Source of the DNA: Tolypothrix brevis GSE-NOS-MK-07-07A
GTDB lineage: Bacteria > Cyanobacteriota > Cyanobacteriia > Cyanobacteriales > Nostocaceae
DNA: 64,000 bases
Direction: 5' to 3'
Assembly (NCBI GenBank): GCA_019358985.1
Contig: JAHHIJ010000025.1
Location: 33,061-97,060 of the forward strand
Position 1 is the first letter of the stretch; every line of letters starts with the position of its first letter. The notes under the pieces were generated by a model, which worked only from the letters and a program-made list of their open reading frames with translations, had not been told where the DNA came from and made no database searches. The translations under genes were made by a program, and so were the position numbers. This document shows positions 36,048 to 44,773 of this stretch, piece after piece.

Positions 36048-36303
36048 CTAAGTTGAATCAACACATACTCTCTCACCCTAAACCTTGACATTAATGTAAA
36101 TGTCAAGCTCCCTGAGGATTTGCGATAATTAACGCTTCTGCTGCCTTACGATTTACCGACCTCCATCTCAAGTGCCTCCTGCCTTGTCATAACGACAATT
36201 TTTAAGCTGACCTACTTAAGGCGATAAGTTCATTTGAGCCGCAAAAATTTCTTCAGCCGTCAGATTTAATTCTGGAAATGCAGTAACAAAAACGTCACAA
36301 CCG

Positions 36304-36334
36304 TCGTAGAGACGTTCCGTCGGAACGTCTCTAC
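36304..36334. repeat. GTAGAGACGTTCC palindrome copy
   Basis: A hairpin with arms GTAGAGACGTTCC and GGAACGTCTCTAC and a GTC loop, followed by a partial second copy of the right arm (GGGGAACGTCTCTACAG). Located in the leader upstream of the ATPase gene. Confidence 0.8.
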
Positions 36335-36386
36335 AGTATGGGGAACGTCTCTACAGTATGTGTGATTTGCGCTCCCATGATATAAC

Positions 36387-36510
36387 TCCTAACTGTGCCG
36401 GAGTAATTTAATGTAAATGCGATCGCCTAAACTTAAAATAAAATCCCTTCCATCTTAACTAAATATGGTTCAGTCCCCTAATCAACACCTAGCTACCGGG
36501 TTTAAACCAA
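36387..36510 (+). pseudogene. Uma2-family promoter and first codons only (empty repeat site)
   Basis: A ~100-bp segment (TAACTGTGCCGGAGTAATTT ... AAATATGGTTCAGTCCCCTA) is nearly identical to 40107-40208, the start region of another Uma2 gene. Reading from ATG 36464 gives MVQSPNQHL, as in that gene, then unrelated residues. It is a 5' remnant. Unlike the 40-kb copy, it has no repeat inserted after AGTCCCCTAAT. Confidence 0.7.
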
Positions 36511-36514
36511 ACCT

Positions 36515-37225
36515 TTACACATCTTTACCAATTAAGCTAGCCAAAGTAGACACCATTTCTATAGTTTCAACGGGTTTGGGAATATGAACAGCAAACCCCA
36601 TTTTAAATGCTCGCCCACGTTCTTCAGAATTATTACCAAGAACCATCGCAACCATTGCCATCTTTTGCTCAACTTGTTTGAGTTTGACTTGAGTCATCAG
36701 TAAATGAGCTTTATTGTCATTTAGGGAAGTTAAATCGATTAGTATCGCATTGGGTTGAACCCGATTGAGTAAATCGGGTATCTCGTGAATATTTGTTACA
36801 GCGATCGCTATCGCATGACGTTCTTCAAGACTGGTGCAAATATCTGTAGCATCAGGAGATACAACTAAAATTTTCGTGTTTTCCAAGCGACAGTAACTAA
36901 ATTGATACCCTACTTTATGTACTTTCCCCCATTCGCACATTAATTCGGTGATGGGAGTGAAAGTTTGACCATGAGGAGTGAGAGCATATTCTACACGAGG
37001 TGGTGACTCTGGAAATGATTCTCTGTAAATTAAACCCTCTTTTTCTAATTCTCTCAATTGTTGAGTCAAGACTTTCTGGCTAATGTTAGAAATTAATAAC
37101 TTTAACTCCCCAAAACGTCTCGCATCCCGTCTTAGCCACCAAAGGATCAGACATTTCCACTTGCCACCAATTGCTTTAATCGTTACTTCTACAGGGCAGG
37201 AATAGTTTTTGATATTAGTATCCAT
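36515..37225 (-). CDS. HxlR-family regulator fused to a receiver-like domain
   Basis: The 236-residue protein has an N-terminal HxlR winged helix (about residues 8-105): CPVEVTIKAIGGKWKCLILW, SQKVLTQQLRELEKEGLI, PRVEYALTPHGQTF. The C-terminal half (about 112-235) looks like a degenerate response-regulator receiver: ILVVSPDATDI, a possible phospho-Asp in AILIDLTSL, and the Lys of VHIPKPVE. The Cys near the N-terminus is the usual HxlR redox Cys. It is divergent from an SDR gene 108 bases away, the standard arrangement for HxlR and its target. Confidence 0.85.
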   Translation of the reverse strand: MDTNIKNYSCPVEVTIKAIGGKWKCLILWWLRRDARRFGELKLLISNISQKVLTQQLRELEKEGLIYRESFPESPPRVEYALTPHGQTFTPITELMCEWGKVHKVGYQFSYCRLENTKILVVSPDATDICTSLEERHAIAIAVTNIHEIPDLLNRVQPNAILIDLTSLNDNKAHLLMTQVKLKQVEQKMAMVAMVLGNNSEERGRAFKMGFAVHIPKPVETIEMVSTLASLIGKDV

Positions 37226-37333
37226 TTGGTAACTTTTAACCCTTGCATATTATAATTTATCGGCTGCTTGAAGACACCAAAACTAAAATTACTGGTGTTC
37301 ATCATCTGGCAAAATACCTTAAGGAGAACTCCA

Positions 37334-38095
37334 ATGCAAATTAACCATGCAGTTGCATTAGTCACAGGCGCAAATGGTGGGATCGGTTCTCACTTTGTAG
37401 AGCAATTATTGAATTTGGGTGTAGCAAAAATATATGTCTGCGCTCGTAGCATTGGCAAACTCAACCCGATTGTTTCACTTGATTCTGCTCGCGTTTTCCC
37501 AATAGAATTGGATGTAACGAATGCGAAATCAGTTGCTGCTGCTGCAACTCACTGTCAAGATGTGACTCTTGTAATTAATAATGCGGGAACCTCTCTCAAT
37601 GAAGGACTGATTGCTGCATCAGATATCGATAGTGCGCGAGCAGAAATGGAGGTCAATTACTTTGGGATGTTGTCTATGTGTCGTGCTTTTGCACCTATTC
37701 TCAAAGAACATGGAGGGGGTGCGATCGTCAATGTTTTATCACTGCTGGGAAAAGTAAATTTGCCGTTCAGTGGTTCTTACAGCGCTTCTAAAGCAGCTGC
37801 TATATCAATGACTCAAGGTGTGCGGGGAGAACTTGCATCACAGGGTACTCTGGTAGTTAGCGTGATGCCTGGAACTGTGGATACTGATTTAGCGAAGGAA
37901 TGGCCTAATCCCAAGGTAGCACCTGGGGAAGTCGCCAGGGCTACTTTACAAGCAGTTATTGATGGTGTGGAGGATGTTTATCCTGGTGAACAGGCTACAC
38001 AGGTTTCTGCACAATTACTGAGCGATCCCAAAGGTGTTGAGAAATATATGGCAACTTTTTTACCTGGGATGGTGTTAGCGGGTACTGATGCTTAA
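37334..38095 (+). CDS. Short-chain dehydrogenase/reductase
   Basis: About 253 residues from MQINHAVALVTGANGG (ATG 37334, preceded by AAGGAG at 37320). Cofactor motif TGANGGIGSHF, NNAGTS, and the catalytic Tyr-x3-Lys in SYSASKAAAISMTQ are intact, with Ser in NVLSLLGK. It probably reduces a small carbonyl compound with NAD(P)H; the substrate is unknown. Divergent HxlR regulator at 36515-37225 is the likely controller. Its stop overlaps the 3' end of the convergent GNAT gene by four bases. Confidence 0.88.
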   Translation: MQINHAVALVTGANGGIGSHFVEQLLNLGVAKIYVCARSIGKLNPIVSLDSARVFPIELDVTNAKSVAAAATHCQDVTLVINNAGTSLNEGLIAASDIDSARAEMEVNYFGMLSMCRAFAPILKEHGGGAIVNVLSLLGKVNLPFSGSYSASKAAAISMTQGVRGELASQGTLVVSVMPGTVDTDLAKEWPNPKVAPGEVARATLQAVIDGVEDVYPGEQATQVSAQLLSDPKGVEKYMATFLPGMVLAGTDA

Positions 38096-38586
38096 AAAAG
38101 AGGGGATAACTTTTTAACGTAAACGCGATCGCATCTTGCGGTTTCTACACCGGTTGCTGGTTGATAGCCGTTGCTTTCATACAGTTTGACAGCTTCGGCT
38201 AATACGCTGGCTGTTTCAATCCAAATTCGCTGGAAACCACGAGATGCGATCGCTTTTTCGAGTTGTTGTAGCAAATACTTCCCCAATCCTAAACCCCTCG
38301 CGCTGGGTAAAAGATACATTTTCCTGATTTCTACGGCTTTTTCCCCACGATGTATAGGGTAGTATGCAGCAGTACCTACTATCTGGTCTTGGTGTTCAAT
38401 TACCCAAAATTCGCCACCAGTTTCTAAGTAGCATTCTTGGACTTGTAACACATCTCGATCTGCACCGTTTGGCTCCCAACCTAAACCGTATTCTGATAAT
38501 ACAGAACGAATGACTTCAGATGCGGGAGTGCGATCGCGTTCTTCCCAGTTACGAATCAGAAAATCTTTATAAGTGGTTCTCATCAA
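38092..38586 (-). CDS. GNAT-family N-acetyltransferase
   Basis: The 164-residue protein has the GNAT fold with the acetyl-CoA loop in MYLLPSARGLGLGKYLLQQL and the following helix AIASRGFQRIWIETA, then KLYESNGYQPA. The substrate is unknown; it may acetylate a small amine or protein. Convergent with the SDR gene (4-base overlap of stops). Complete, ATG 38586. Confidence 0.87.
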   Translation of the reverse strand: MMRTTYKDFLIRNWEERDRTPASEVIRSVLSEYGLGWEPNGADRDVLQVQECYLETGGEFWVIEHQDQIVGTAAYYPIHRGEKAVEIRKMYLLPSARGLGLGKYLLQQLEKAIASRGFQRIWIETASVLAEAVKLYESNGYQPATGVETARCDRVYVKKLSPLF

Positions 38587-38802
38587 ATTAGCGCTTTTTT
38601 ATTACTCTTGTCAGAAGAAATTTGAAACCCTATTTTCAGGTTAGTCCGCGTAGGCGGACTTTGTTTGTGTAGCCGCGATTTTAATCGCCGGGGCTTGATT
38701 AGATTATTCTCTATCGAGAGTCATAGAAGAGGGTTAGGCAGTAAAGGAAAAGTGATACTATTTAGTTAATTTCACTTAGAATACTTGCTTATTTCCTTAA
38801 TA

Positions 38803-40055
38803 ATGTCACAAAATCCCTTTATTGTCGGAAAACCAGTACCTCCGGAACGCTTCGTGGGGCGAGAATCAGAAATTGCAGCTGCCTTTGATCAAATTTACAA
38901 CCGCAGTCACTTAGCGATTTGGGGTGGTCCGGGTATGGGTAAAACCTCGTTTTTGCACCCCTTGCCCGTGATAAAGTAAATCCTTTTACCTTAGCAGTAG
39001 TTGTCCCCGCAGATAACAATCCCAAAATTGCTCAAGAAATGTTACGCGGTGTAGCACAAGCACAGAACCAGTTTAATCGAAAAAATGGCTTAAATGGTCG
39101 ATTATTGGAAATTCAAATCGCCAACGATGCAGGTGAACCGGAACAAGCGAAACAAGTAGCAGCTGAGTTGGGAAAAAATCAATCTGTGTTAGGAATAATT
39201 GGACATAATTCTAGTGAGGTAACTAAAGCCGCATTAACAGAATATCAAAAGGTAGGAATACCCGTTATATCTCCTACCAGTACTAGTACTTCATTACAGA
39301 GTAATGTTTTTTTCCGGACTGTACCACCGGATGCTGTAATAGGAAAAAAATTAGCCGTATACGCTTTTAATAAACTGAATTTAAAAACAACAGTAATTTT
39401 CTTCAACCCTAACGACTTGTTTAGTCAAAATATGACGAAGGAATTTAAAAATAATTATGAAGAATTAGGAGGTAAGATTATTCGCGAAATTGATTTAACA
39501 GACAACAGATTACATGTAGAAAAGGAAATTAATACAAGTTTAGATAATCAAGCACAGGCAGCAGTTTTAATTCCAGATAGACAATATACTGATGTTGCCT
39601 TAAACATTGCTAAAGCAAACAATAGTTATAATTATAGCTCTAATAGTATTTCTAATAACCGAGAGGGAGGGAAACTAAAATTACTAAGTGCGAATACTCT
39701 CTACAACGGTGAAACCTTAACGAAAGGTGGAAATGCAGTAGAAGGTTTAATTACAGTTATTCCTTGGTTTAGGGAAGCACCACAAGCAAAAAACTTTGCC
39801 CAAAAAGCTAAAAAATTATGGAGAGTCGATGTAAGTTGGCGAACAGCAACCAGCTATGATGCTACACAAGCTTTTATTCAGGCTTTGTCTGCTAATAGCG
39901 ATCGCATATCAATTCTCGAAAAGTTGGAAAATGTCAACATCTCCCCAAATAATACTTCAGGATACCCACTTAAATTTAATCGTGAAGGAGAGCGAGAAAC
40001 TGAGCCTGTTTTAGTACAGATAAAAGGTGGGAAGTGGGTTAAGATACAGGAATAA
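38803..40055 (+). pseudogene. AAA-ATPase start joined out of frame to a type I periplasmic-binding-protein domain
   Basis: From ATG 38803 the frame reads MSQNPFIVGKPVPPERFVG, REREIAAAF-like residues and the Walker A GGPGMGKTSF, then stops at 38979. In another frame from about 38955 the sequence reads ARDKVNPFTLAVVVPADNNP and continues as a 360-residue ANF-receptor/Peripla_BP_6 domain (GIIGHNSSEVTKAALTEYQ, VISPTSTSTSL, TSYDATQAFIQALS) to 40055. That part has no start, signal peptide or membrane helix. A frame-shifting deletion between an AAA-like N-terminus and a binding domain is the simplest reading. Confidence 0.75.
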
Positions 40056-40106
40056 TTGTTAGTTAAAAAATTGTTACGAATTGCGACATTTAATTTGCTC
40101 CCCATA

Positions 40107-40395
40107 CATAACTCTTAACTGTGCCGGAGTAATTTAACATAAATGCGATCGCCTAAACTTAAAATAAAATCCCTTCCATCTTAACTAAATATGGTTCAGT
40201 CCCCTAATAGACATCTCCAGATTCATACGTAAAGACGTTCCGGCGGAACGTCTCTACAAGGGTTTCGGGTAACGCATAATTAATTTCTGGAGATGTCTAA
40301 TCAACACCTAACCTTGGAAGAATTTCTTGCCCTCCCCGAAGGTGATGTTACCTACGAGTTTGTTAACGGTGAAGCTGTTCCCAAATATAAAACTA
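40107..40395 (+). pseudogene. Uma2-family gene start, interrupted by a palindromic element
   Basis: Promoter and first codons match the copy at 36387. After MVQSPN (ATG at 40191) a 100-bp AGACATCTCC element intervenes, then the coding frame resumes with NQHLTLEEFLALPEGD and YEFVNGEAVP. The frame is then lost near 40385 in sequence of a different origin. The nuclease core is absent. The element's own ATG (40293) makes a short artificial ORF. Confidence 0.8.
40205..40302. mobile_element. AGACATCTCC-ended palindromic element (occupied site)
   Basis: Inverted ends AGACATCTCCAGA and TCTGGAGATGTCT enclose the GTAAAGACGTTCCGG hairpin and the family flank GGGTTTCGGGTAACGCATAA. The flanks are CCCCTAAT on the left and CTAATCAACACC on the right; the paralogous site at 36476 reads CCCCTAATCAACACC without the element. 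Confidence 0.88.
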
Positions 40396-40562
40396 TTGAG
40401 TGGCAAAACAACAGTACCCAAGGGCATTGGGAATCTGCATCTATTGATGGAAAGCATGGGGAGAAGACCGCCAATACTATTGATGGGAAACTTGATATAG
40501 CAAGCGGATTTCTATGAACCATGAAGAGCGAATCCCCGTCCACGACAGTCGGGGAGTATGTC
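40395..40562 (+). mobile_element. Possible right-end remnant of an IS200/IS605-type element
   Basis: After the Uma2 frame is lost, the sequence ends in AATCCCCGTCC...GTCGGGGAGTATGTCAA. This hairpin (TCCCCG 40533-40538, CGGGGA 40550-40555) is followed by the TATGTCAA tail common at right ends of IS200/IS605 elements in cyanobacteria. No transposase domain remains. The assignment rests on the end structure alone. Confidence 0.4.
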
Positions 40563-40569
40563 AATACGA

Positions 40570-41169
40570 TTAACTATGAATTCTTGGCTCTGGGTGCAAA
40601 GTTGATAATAACTCACTTTCGGCGATCGCTAATTCATCAAGTCGTTGCATGACAATTTCCCGGTCAAAGTAAGTATCAGCTAAAACCCAATATGTACCGA
40701 AGTGACGCGCTTCCGATGCCATCAAACCATGATAAAATTTAGCTAGTTCTGGTTCTGGACAATGGGTAGCTAATAATCCTAAACGTTCGTGACTGCGAGC
40801 TTCAATTAAACCGGTAACTAATAAAGAATCTAAAAATCGTTCTGGTTCTTTGGGTCGAACTTGTGCTTTTAAACCGGCACCGTAGGGAGGTGGTGATAAT
40901 GGGGCAAGGGGGATATTGCGGCGTTCTAGCCATTGATTGACTAGCTCAAAATGTTCTAATTCTTCACGAGCGATCGCAGTTAATTCCCGTACCATTTTAG
41001 TATTGGAAGGGTAGCGAAACATCATGTTTAAAGCCACACCGGCTGCTTTGCGTTCGCAGTGGGAGTGGTCTAAGAGAATGATATCTAAGTTAGCGATCGC
41101 TTGTTCTATCCAAGCAGAACTGGTAGGCTGTTTGAGGACGTTAATTGTCGGTATTTGAGAAGAAAGCAC
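40570..41169 (-). CDS. miaE: tRNA-(ms2io6A)-hydroxylase (MiaE family)
   Basis: The 199-residue ferritin-like di-iron protein has iron ligands in DHSHCERKAAGVALNM, IAREELEHFELVNQW, IEARSHERLGL and MASEARHFGTYW. MiaE hydroxylates the isopentenyl group of modified A37 in tRNA. Several cyanobacteria carry this family; activity in them is inferred from homology. Complete and monocistronic; start ATG 41169. Confidence 0.9.
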   Translation of the reverse strand: MLSSQIPTINVLKQPTSSAWIEQAIANLDIILLDHSHCERKAAGVALNMMFRYPSNTKMVRELTAIAREELEHFELVNQWLERRNIPLAPLSPPPYGAGLKAQVRPKEPERFLDSLLVTGLIEARSHERLGLLATHCPEPELAKFYHGLMASEARHFGTYWVLADTYFDREIVMQRLDELAIAESELLSTLHPEPRIHS

Positions 41170-41204
41170 AGGTTCACAAAACTCTAGATATCTTAATTTA
41201 ACAT

Positions 41205-41361
41205 CGTAGTAAGGATTTCAGTCCTCATAGAGCAGATTTCAGGTAAATGAAGTATATGTATAATCCAAAACCTTGTAGAGACGTAGCACTGCTACGTCTG
41301 TTACGTGTATTCGATGTTTAGCGATAAACTGCTGTATGAGAGGACTGAAGTCCTCACTACG
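41205..41361. mobile_element. Nested repeat with GTAGT-ended inverted arms
   Basis: CGTAGTAAGGATTTCAGTCC (41205) and GGACTGAAGTCCTCACTACG (41342-41361) form the outer inverted arms. Inside is a TACAGCAG-type element (about 41226-41337) that itself holds a GTAGAGACGTAGCA palindrome at 41276-41302. Three repeat families are stacked in one 157-bp site. Confidence 0.75.
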
Positions 41362-41364
41362 AAG

Positions 41365-41799
41365 TTAATACAAACTACATTCTGTTGTAGTGTATGGTCT
41401 AATAACGTTCTGAACAATGTTTTTCTGACCAGCAAATTCCTTTCCGTAATAACCATCATCGAAACCGCGAGAGAATTCACCCCCAGCAGTACGCGGTTTG
41501 TATTTATCACCTTTTTTAGCGCTGCTCTGTCCTTGACGATAGCCGTTGGAGTAAGCATGAGGGTGATATCCAGGGTCTTCCTTAACCTGCCATTGAGTTC
41601 TAGGAAAGCAGTATCTGGCTGGCTCTATGGGGTAAGGATAGCGACGGTAATAAGGATATCCACGGGAATAGGGATACCCACGGGAGTAGGGATACCGACG
41701 ATAATTGTAACGCCCATGAGCTTCAACAGGCTGATTATTGAGTAAAAAGCCGGTAGTCGCAGCCAAAACTACTAAACTAGCGGAAATAATTTTTTTCAT
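41365..41799 (-). CDS. Secreted Tyr/Arg/Gly-rich hypothetical protein
   Basis: About 144 residues from MKKIISASLVVLAATTGFLL (ATG 41799), a clear signal peptide cut after VEA. The mature N-terminus has tandem GYPYSR-type units (RYPYSRGYPYSRGYPYYRRY), encoded by a near-exact 18-bp DNA repeat. The rest (YSNGYRQGQSSAKKGDKYKP, GGEFSRGFDDGYYG) is polar. It recalls small secreted proteins of unknown role in filamentous cyanobacteria. Its stop lies three bases from the repeat element at 41205-41361. Confidence 0.7.
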   Translation of the reverse strand: MKKIISASLVVLAATTGFLLNNQPVEAHGRYNYRRYPYSRGYPYSRGYPYYRRYPYPIEPARYCFPRTQWQVKEDPGYHPHAYSNGYRQGQSSAKKGDKYKPRTAGGEFSRGFDDGYYGKEFAGQKNIVQNVIRPYTTTECSLY

Positions 41800-41970
41800 A
41801 GTTCCAGTCTCCAGAGTTAAATCACTCCTGGTATTTTTAAGATATCGTTCAGAAGCTTTGAGCGACATCACCAGATAGGGTGAATAATCTGAAAAGTGAA
41901 TCCCAAGGAATAAGATGAGCGAGAGAGTTTTTGCGCTCATTTCTGCTTTTGACTTTTGATTCTTGACTTT

Positions 41971-42891
41971 TTACTTTTCCCCAACCCCTAATCTAGTCAT
42001 CTCAAACAATTGCTGGGCATTCTGTCCTAAAAAAGCATCAAAAAGCTCTTGCTTTCCTGCTTCCACTTCTATCATGTAACGTTCGGCAATTTCATAATAA
42101 GCGTAAGTCCAGGGAATTTGGATTTCGGAATTAGTTACATCATCTAATACAGGTATTATTTCCGTAATTGCTTCTGTAGCAGTTTGCCGCAAACCGGTGG
42201 CAATATTCCCCTCAATCTTAGCTTTCATTGGTACGCCTAATTTAGCCAAACCACGAGCGGTAATATCTATATCTGGATATTCTGGCGTATTTTGGCGGTT
42301 CACATATCCTGTAAAATGGTTAACAGCATAACCGTGTAATAATACCCAAGCTCCATATTGCGTAACAGCGTTCACTTTTTCCACAATAGAACGTTTCGGA
42401 GGTTGCCAAGGACGGGTAAAGATTTTTTGCAATTGTTTGACAAGACGTTGTGCATCGTTGTCAAATGTATTGATAATGGCTGAGTAATTAAGTAAATTGT
42501 CACCGGCTACTGTTTGCTGGATAAGTTGGGCGATCGCTTCTGGCAACTCATCCACAACCAACTCACTAATAAACAACTTGGGTAAGTCTAATTCTTGCTG
42601 CTGTGAATGGCGATAATGACGCGCATAGAGATGAGTTTCACTAAAAGTGTACTCCCCCACAGCCTCATAACCTAAAGCTGACGCTAACTGCCCCAAGTAG
42701 TCAATCCCCAACTTAATTTTACCCTGGGGACTATCCACAGTTGTCCGCAAAGACCGAAAAGCAATATGGTCATTAGCAATACTACCACCAGCGGCAGTTA
42801 TCATTTGCTCGTATGTACGCGCATAACTAACTCTAGCGCTGTATTCTTGCCAAAGCAATTCCCAAAGGTGACGAGTAATTTCAGGTTTCAT
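41971..42891 (-). CDS. DUF1338 protein (2-oxoadipate dioxygenase/decarboxylase family)
   Basis: The 306-residue protein matches DUF1338, including GSIANDHIAFRSLRT (first metal His), HGYAVNHFTGYVNR (second His) and an acidic C-terminal segment. In Pseudomonas the homologue HglS is an Fe(II) enzyme converting 2-oxoadipate to 2-hydroxyglutarate in lysine breakdown; plant relatives act similarly. This form is shorter than HglS, like other cyanobacterial members. It lies 261 bases downstream of a class III aminotransferase gene on the same strand, which could supply 2-oxoacids, but the link is inferred. Confidence 0.83.
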   Translation of the reverse strand: MKPEITRHLWELLWQEYSARVSYARTYEQMITAAGGSIANDHIAFRSLRTTVDSPQGKIKLGIDYLGQLASALGYEAVGEYTFSETHLYARHYRHSQQQELDLPKLFISELVVDELPEAIAQLIQQTVAGDNLLNYSAIINTFDNDAQRLVKQLQKIFTRPWQPPKRSIVEKVNAVTQYGAWVLLHGYAVNHFTGYVNRQNTPEYPDIDITARGLAKLGVPMKAKIEGNIATGLRQTATEAITEIIPVLDDVTNSEIQIPWTYAYYEIAERYMIEVEAGKQELFDAFLGQNAQQLFEMTRLGVGEK

Positions 42892-43152
42892 AAATCAAGG
42901 TTGGAATAATTTTACGCAAAACTGTATTTAGCGATTCCCACATTCATGAGGTACAGAATATGGAATTAACCGCAGATGAAGATAGATAAACGCCGATGGA
43001 CGCAGATAAATTTGTACCTCAGCAGACTAGGAAACGCTATAATATAACATCGCTCTGCATTGGTATTGCCCAACTTAATTTGCGCTCATATTCTCTGCTT
43101 ACCTCTGCGCTACGAGTGCGTTTAAATCTTAACCCTCAATTCGACGCAAAAC
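42892..43152. other. Gap with two dispersed repeat types
   Basis: It holds an ACCGCAGATGAAGATAGATA / GACGCAGATAAAT repeat (42969-43012) and a CTCTGCTTACCTCTGCGCTA repeat (43093-43112), relative of that inside hyuA. Both are common dispersed repeat types in cyanobacteria. It separates the DUF1338 and aminotransferase genes. Confidence 0.65.
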
Positions 43153-44457
43153 TTAAAGTATTTCAACTAACACATCAGATATAATATCTAAAGCTATTTT
43201 AATTTGTTCGCTGTCAATAACTAAAGGTGGACAAAATCGAATTGCCGCTTGACCGCAACCGAGTAATAATAAACCACGTAAAAAAGCTTCTTGGAGAATG
43301 CGATCGCGCAATTCTCTATCCAAACCTTGCTCTTCATCTAATAAATCCACCGCTACCATCAAACCTTTACCCCGTGGTAAAGACACTCTCGGAAATCTTT
43401 CATGCAACCGCATCAATCCAGCTTGCAATAATTCTCCCATATTAACGGCATTTTCCATCAAACCGTTTTCCAGCAGTTCCAAAGTGACAATTCCTGCCGC
43501 ACAAGCAACCGGATTCCCCCCGAACGTGGTAGCGTGAGAACCAGGTTCCCAAGTCATAATTTCTGGACGAGAGAGAATTGCACCCAAAGGTAAACCGCTA
43601 GCGATACCTTTTGCCATAGTTATAATATCCGGCATTACACCCCAATGCTCAATAGCAAACATGCGACCGGTGCGTCCCATCCCCGATTGGACTTCATCGA
43701 CTATCATGAGGATGCCATAGCGATCGCATATCTGGCGAATTCTCTGCAAAAATCCATCTTCGGGTACAATGTAACCACCTTCACCTTGAATTGCTTCAAC
43801 TACTATTGACGCCACCTCATTTGGTGGTAGTATAGTTGAAAATAATATTTTCTCTAAATAATCCACACTGGCGTGAGTACCATAAGGTATGTGTGTTACC
43901 CCCGGAAGTAAAGCACCGAAATTTGCTCTTTGCACAGTTTTGGAAGCAGTTAAAGACATCGCTCCGTAAGTGCGTCCGTGAAATGCTCCGAGAAATGCCA
44001 CGATTGAAGAACGTTTGGTGTAATATCGAGCGAGTTTGATTGCTCCTTCGTTTGATTCCGCCCCAGAGTTGCTAAAAAACACCTTTGCACCGTTGGGAAA
44101 AGGAGCGCGGCAAGCTAACTTTTCAGCTAATTCTACCATCGGCTCATAGTAGAAATCAGTTCCCGACATGTGGATTAAGTTAGCAGCTTGTCTTTGAATT
44201 GCCGCGACAACTTCCGGGTGTGCGTGTCCGGTAGCGGTGACAGCAATTCCCGCAGTCATATCTAAAAAGATATTACCATCAACATCTTCAAGCATACAAC
44301 CTTCACCGCGAGCTACAACTAAAGGATAGTCGCGAGTGTAAGAAGGAGAGGTGACAGCGCGATCGCGTTTGACAATCGCTTCAGCACAAGGTCCTGGTAA
44401 AGATGTGATCAAACGAGGTGCGCGAGGTAAACCTAAATTCACGGGGATACTTAACAT
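43153..44457 (-). CDS. Class III PLP aminotransferase (acetylornithine/GABA/lysine type)
   Basis: The 434-residue protein has the fold-type I class III signatures: LDMTAGIAVTATGHAHPEVV, FSNSGAESNEGAIKLARYY, IVDEVQSGMGRTGRMFAIE and the PLP Lys in IITMAKGIASGLPLGAIL. The opening (GPCAEAIVKRDRAVTSPSYT) suits the 4-aminobutyrate or lysine aminotransferase branch rather than ArgD, but substrates in this family cannot be read from motifs alone. Same strand as, and upstream of, the DUF1338 gene, suggesting amino-acid catabolism. Complete. Confidence 0.85.
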   Translation of the reverse strand: MLSIPVNLGLPRAPRLITSLPGPCAEAIVKRDRAVTSPSYTRDYPLVVARGEGCMLEDVDGNIFLDMTAGIAVTATGHAHPEVVAAIQRQAANLIHMSGTDFYYEPMVELAEKLACRAPFPNGAKVFFSNSGAESNEGAIKLARYYTKRSSIVAFLGAFHGRTYGAMSLTASKTVQRANFGALLPGVTHIPYGTHASVDYLEKILFSTILPPNEVASIVVEAIQGEGGYIVPEDGFLQRIRQICDRYGILMIVDEVQSGMGRTGRMFAIEHWGVMPDIITMAKGIASGLPLGAILSRPEIMTWEPGSHATTFGGNPVACAAGIVTLELLENGLMENAVNMGELLQAGLMRLHERFPRVSLPRGKGLMVAVDLLDEEQGLDRELRDRILQEAFLRGLLLLGCGQAAIRFCPPLVIDSEQIKIALDIISDVLVEIL

Positions 44458-44601
44458 TATTTATCTAGATTTTTTTAAGATTACTTACGATTAAACCCTG
44501 AGGCGAAATTTTTTATTGTAGCAATTTATTCCATTTTCAAAGTCCTGTGGGAAGTTGGGAATCAGCTTTTTTGAATATGTGCGCGATCGCATTGTCAGAA
44601 T

Positions 44602-44697
44602 AGACATCTCCAAAAAACAATGTAGAAACCTAATATTACTAGGTCTCTACAAGGGTTTCGGGCAACGCATAATTGTTTTCTACGTCTATATCTAACT
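44602..44697. repeat. Main-family element with decayed hairpin
   Basis: Starting AGACATCTCCAAAAAACAAT, it has a weakened hairpin (GTAGAAACCTAATATTACTA / GGTCTCTAC), the CAAGGGTTTCGGGCAACGC flank and a degenerate right end (TCTACGTCTATATCTA). It lies directly upstream of pepP and may carry part of its leader. Confidence 0.75.
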
Positions 44698-44773
44698 TAG
44701 CTATGTTGCCAGTTTGACAAAAAAAACAATAACTTATATATCTAACCACGACAATTTGAGTTATCAAGTAACC

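Noticed and set aside
40352..40564. Minus-strand 70-residue ORF
   Set aside because: It is the complement of the Uma2 and IS remnants and resembles no protein.
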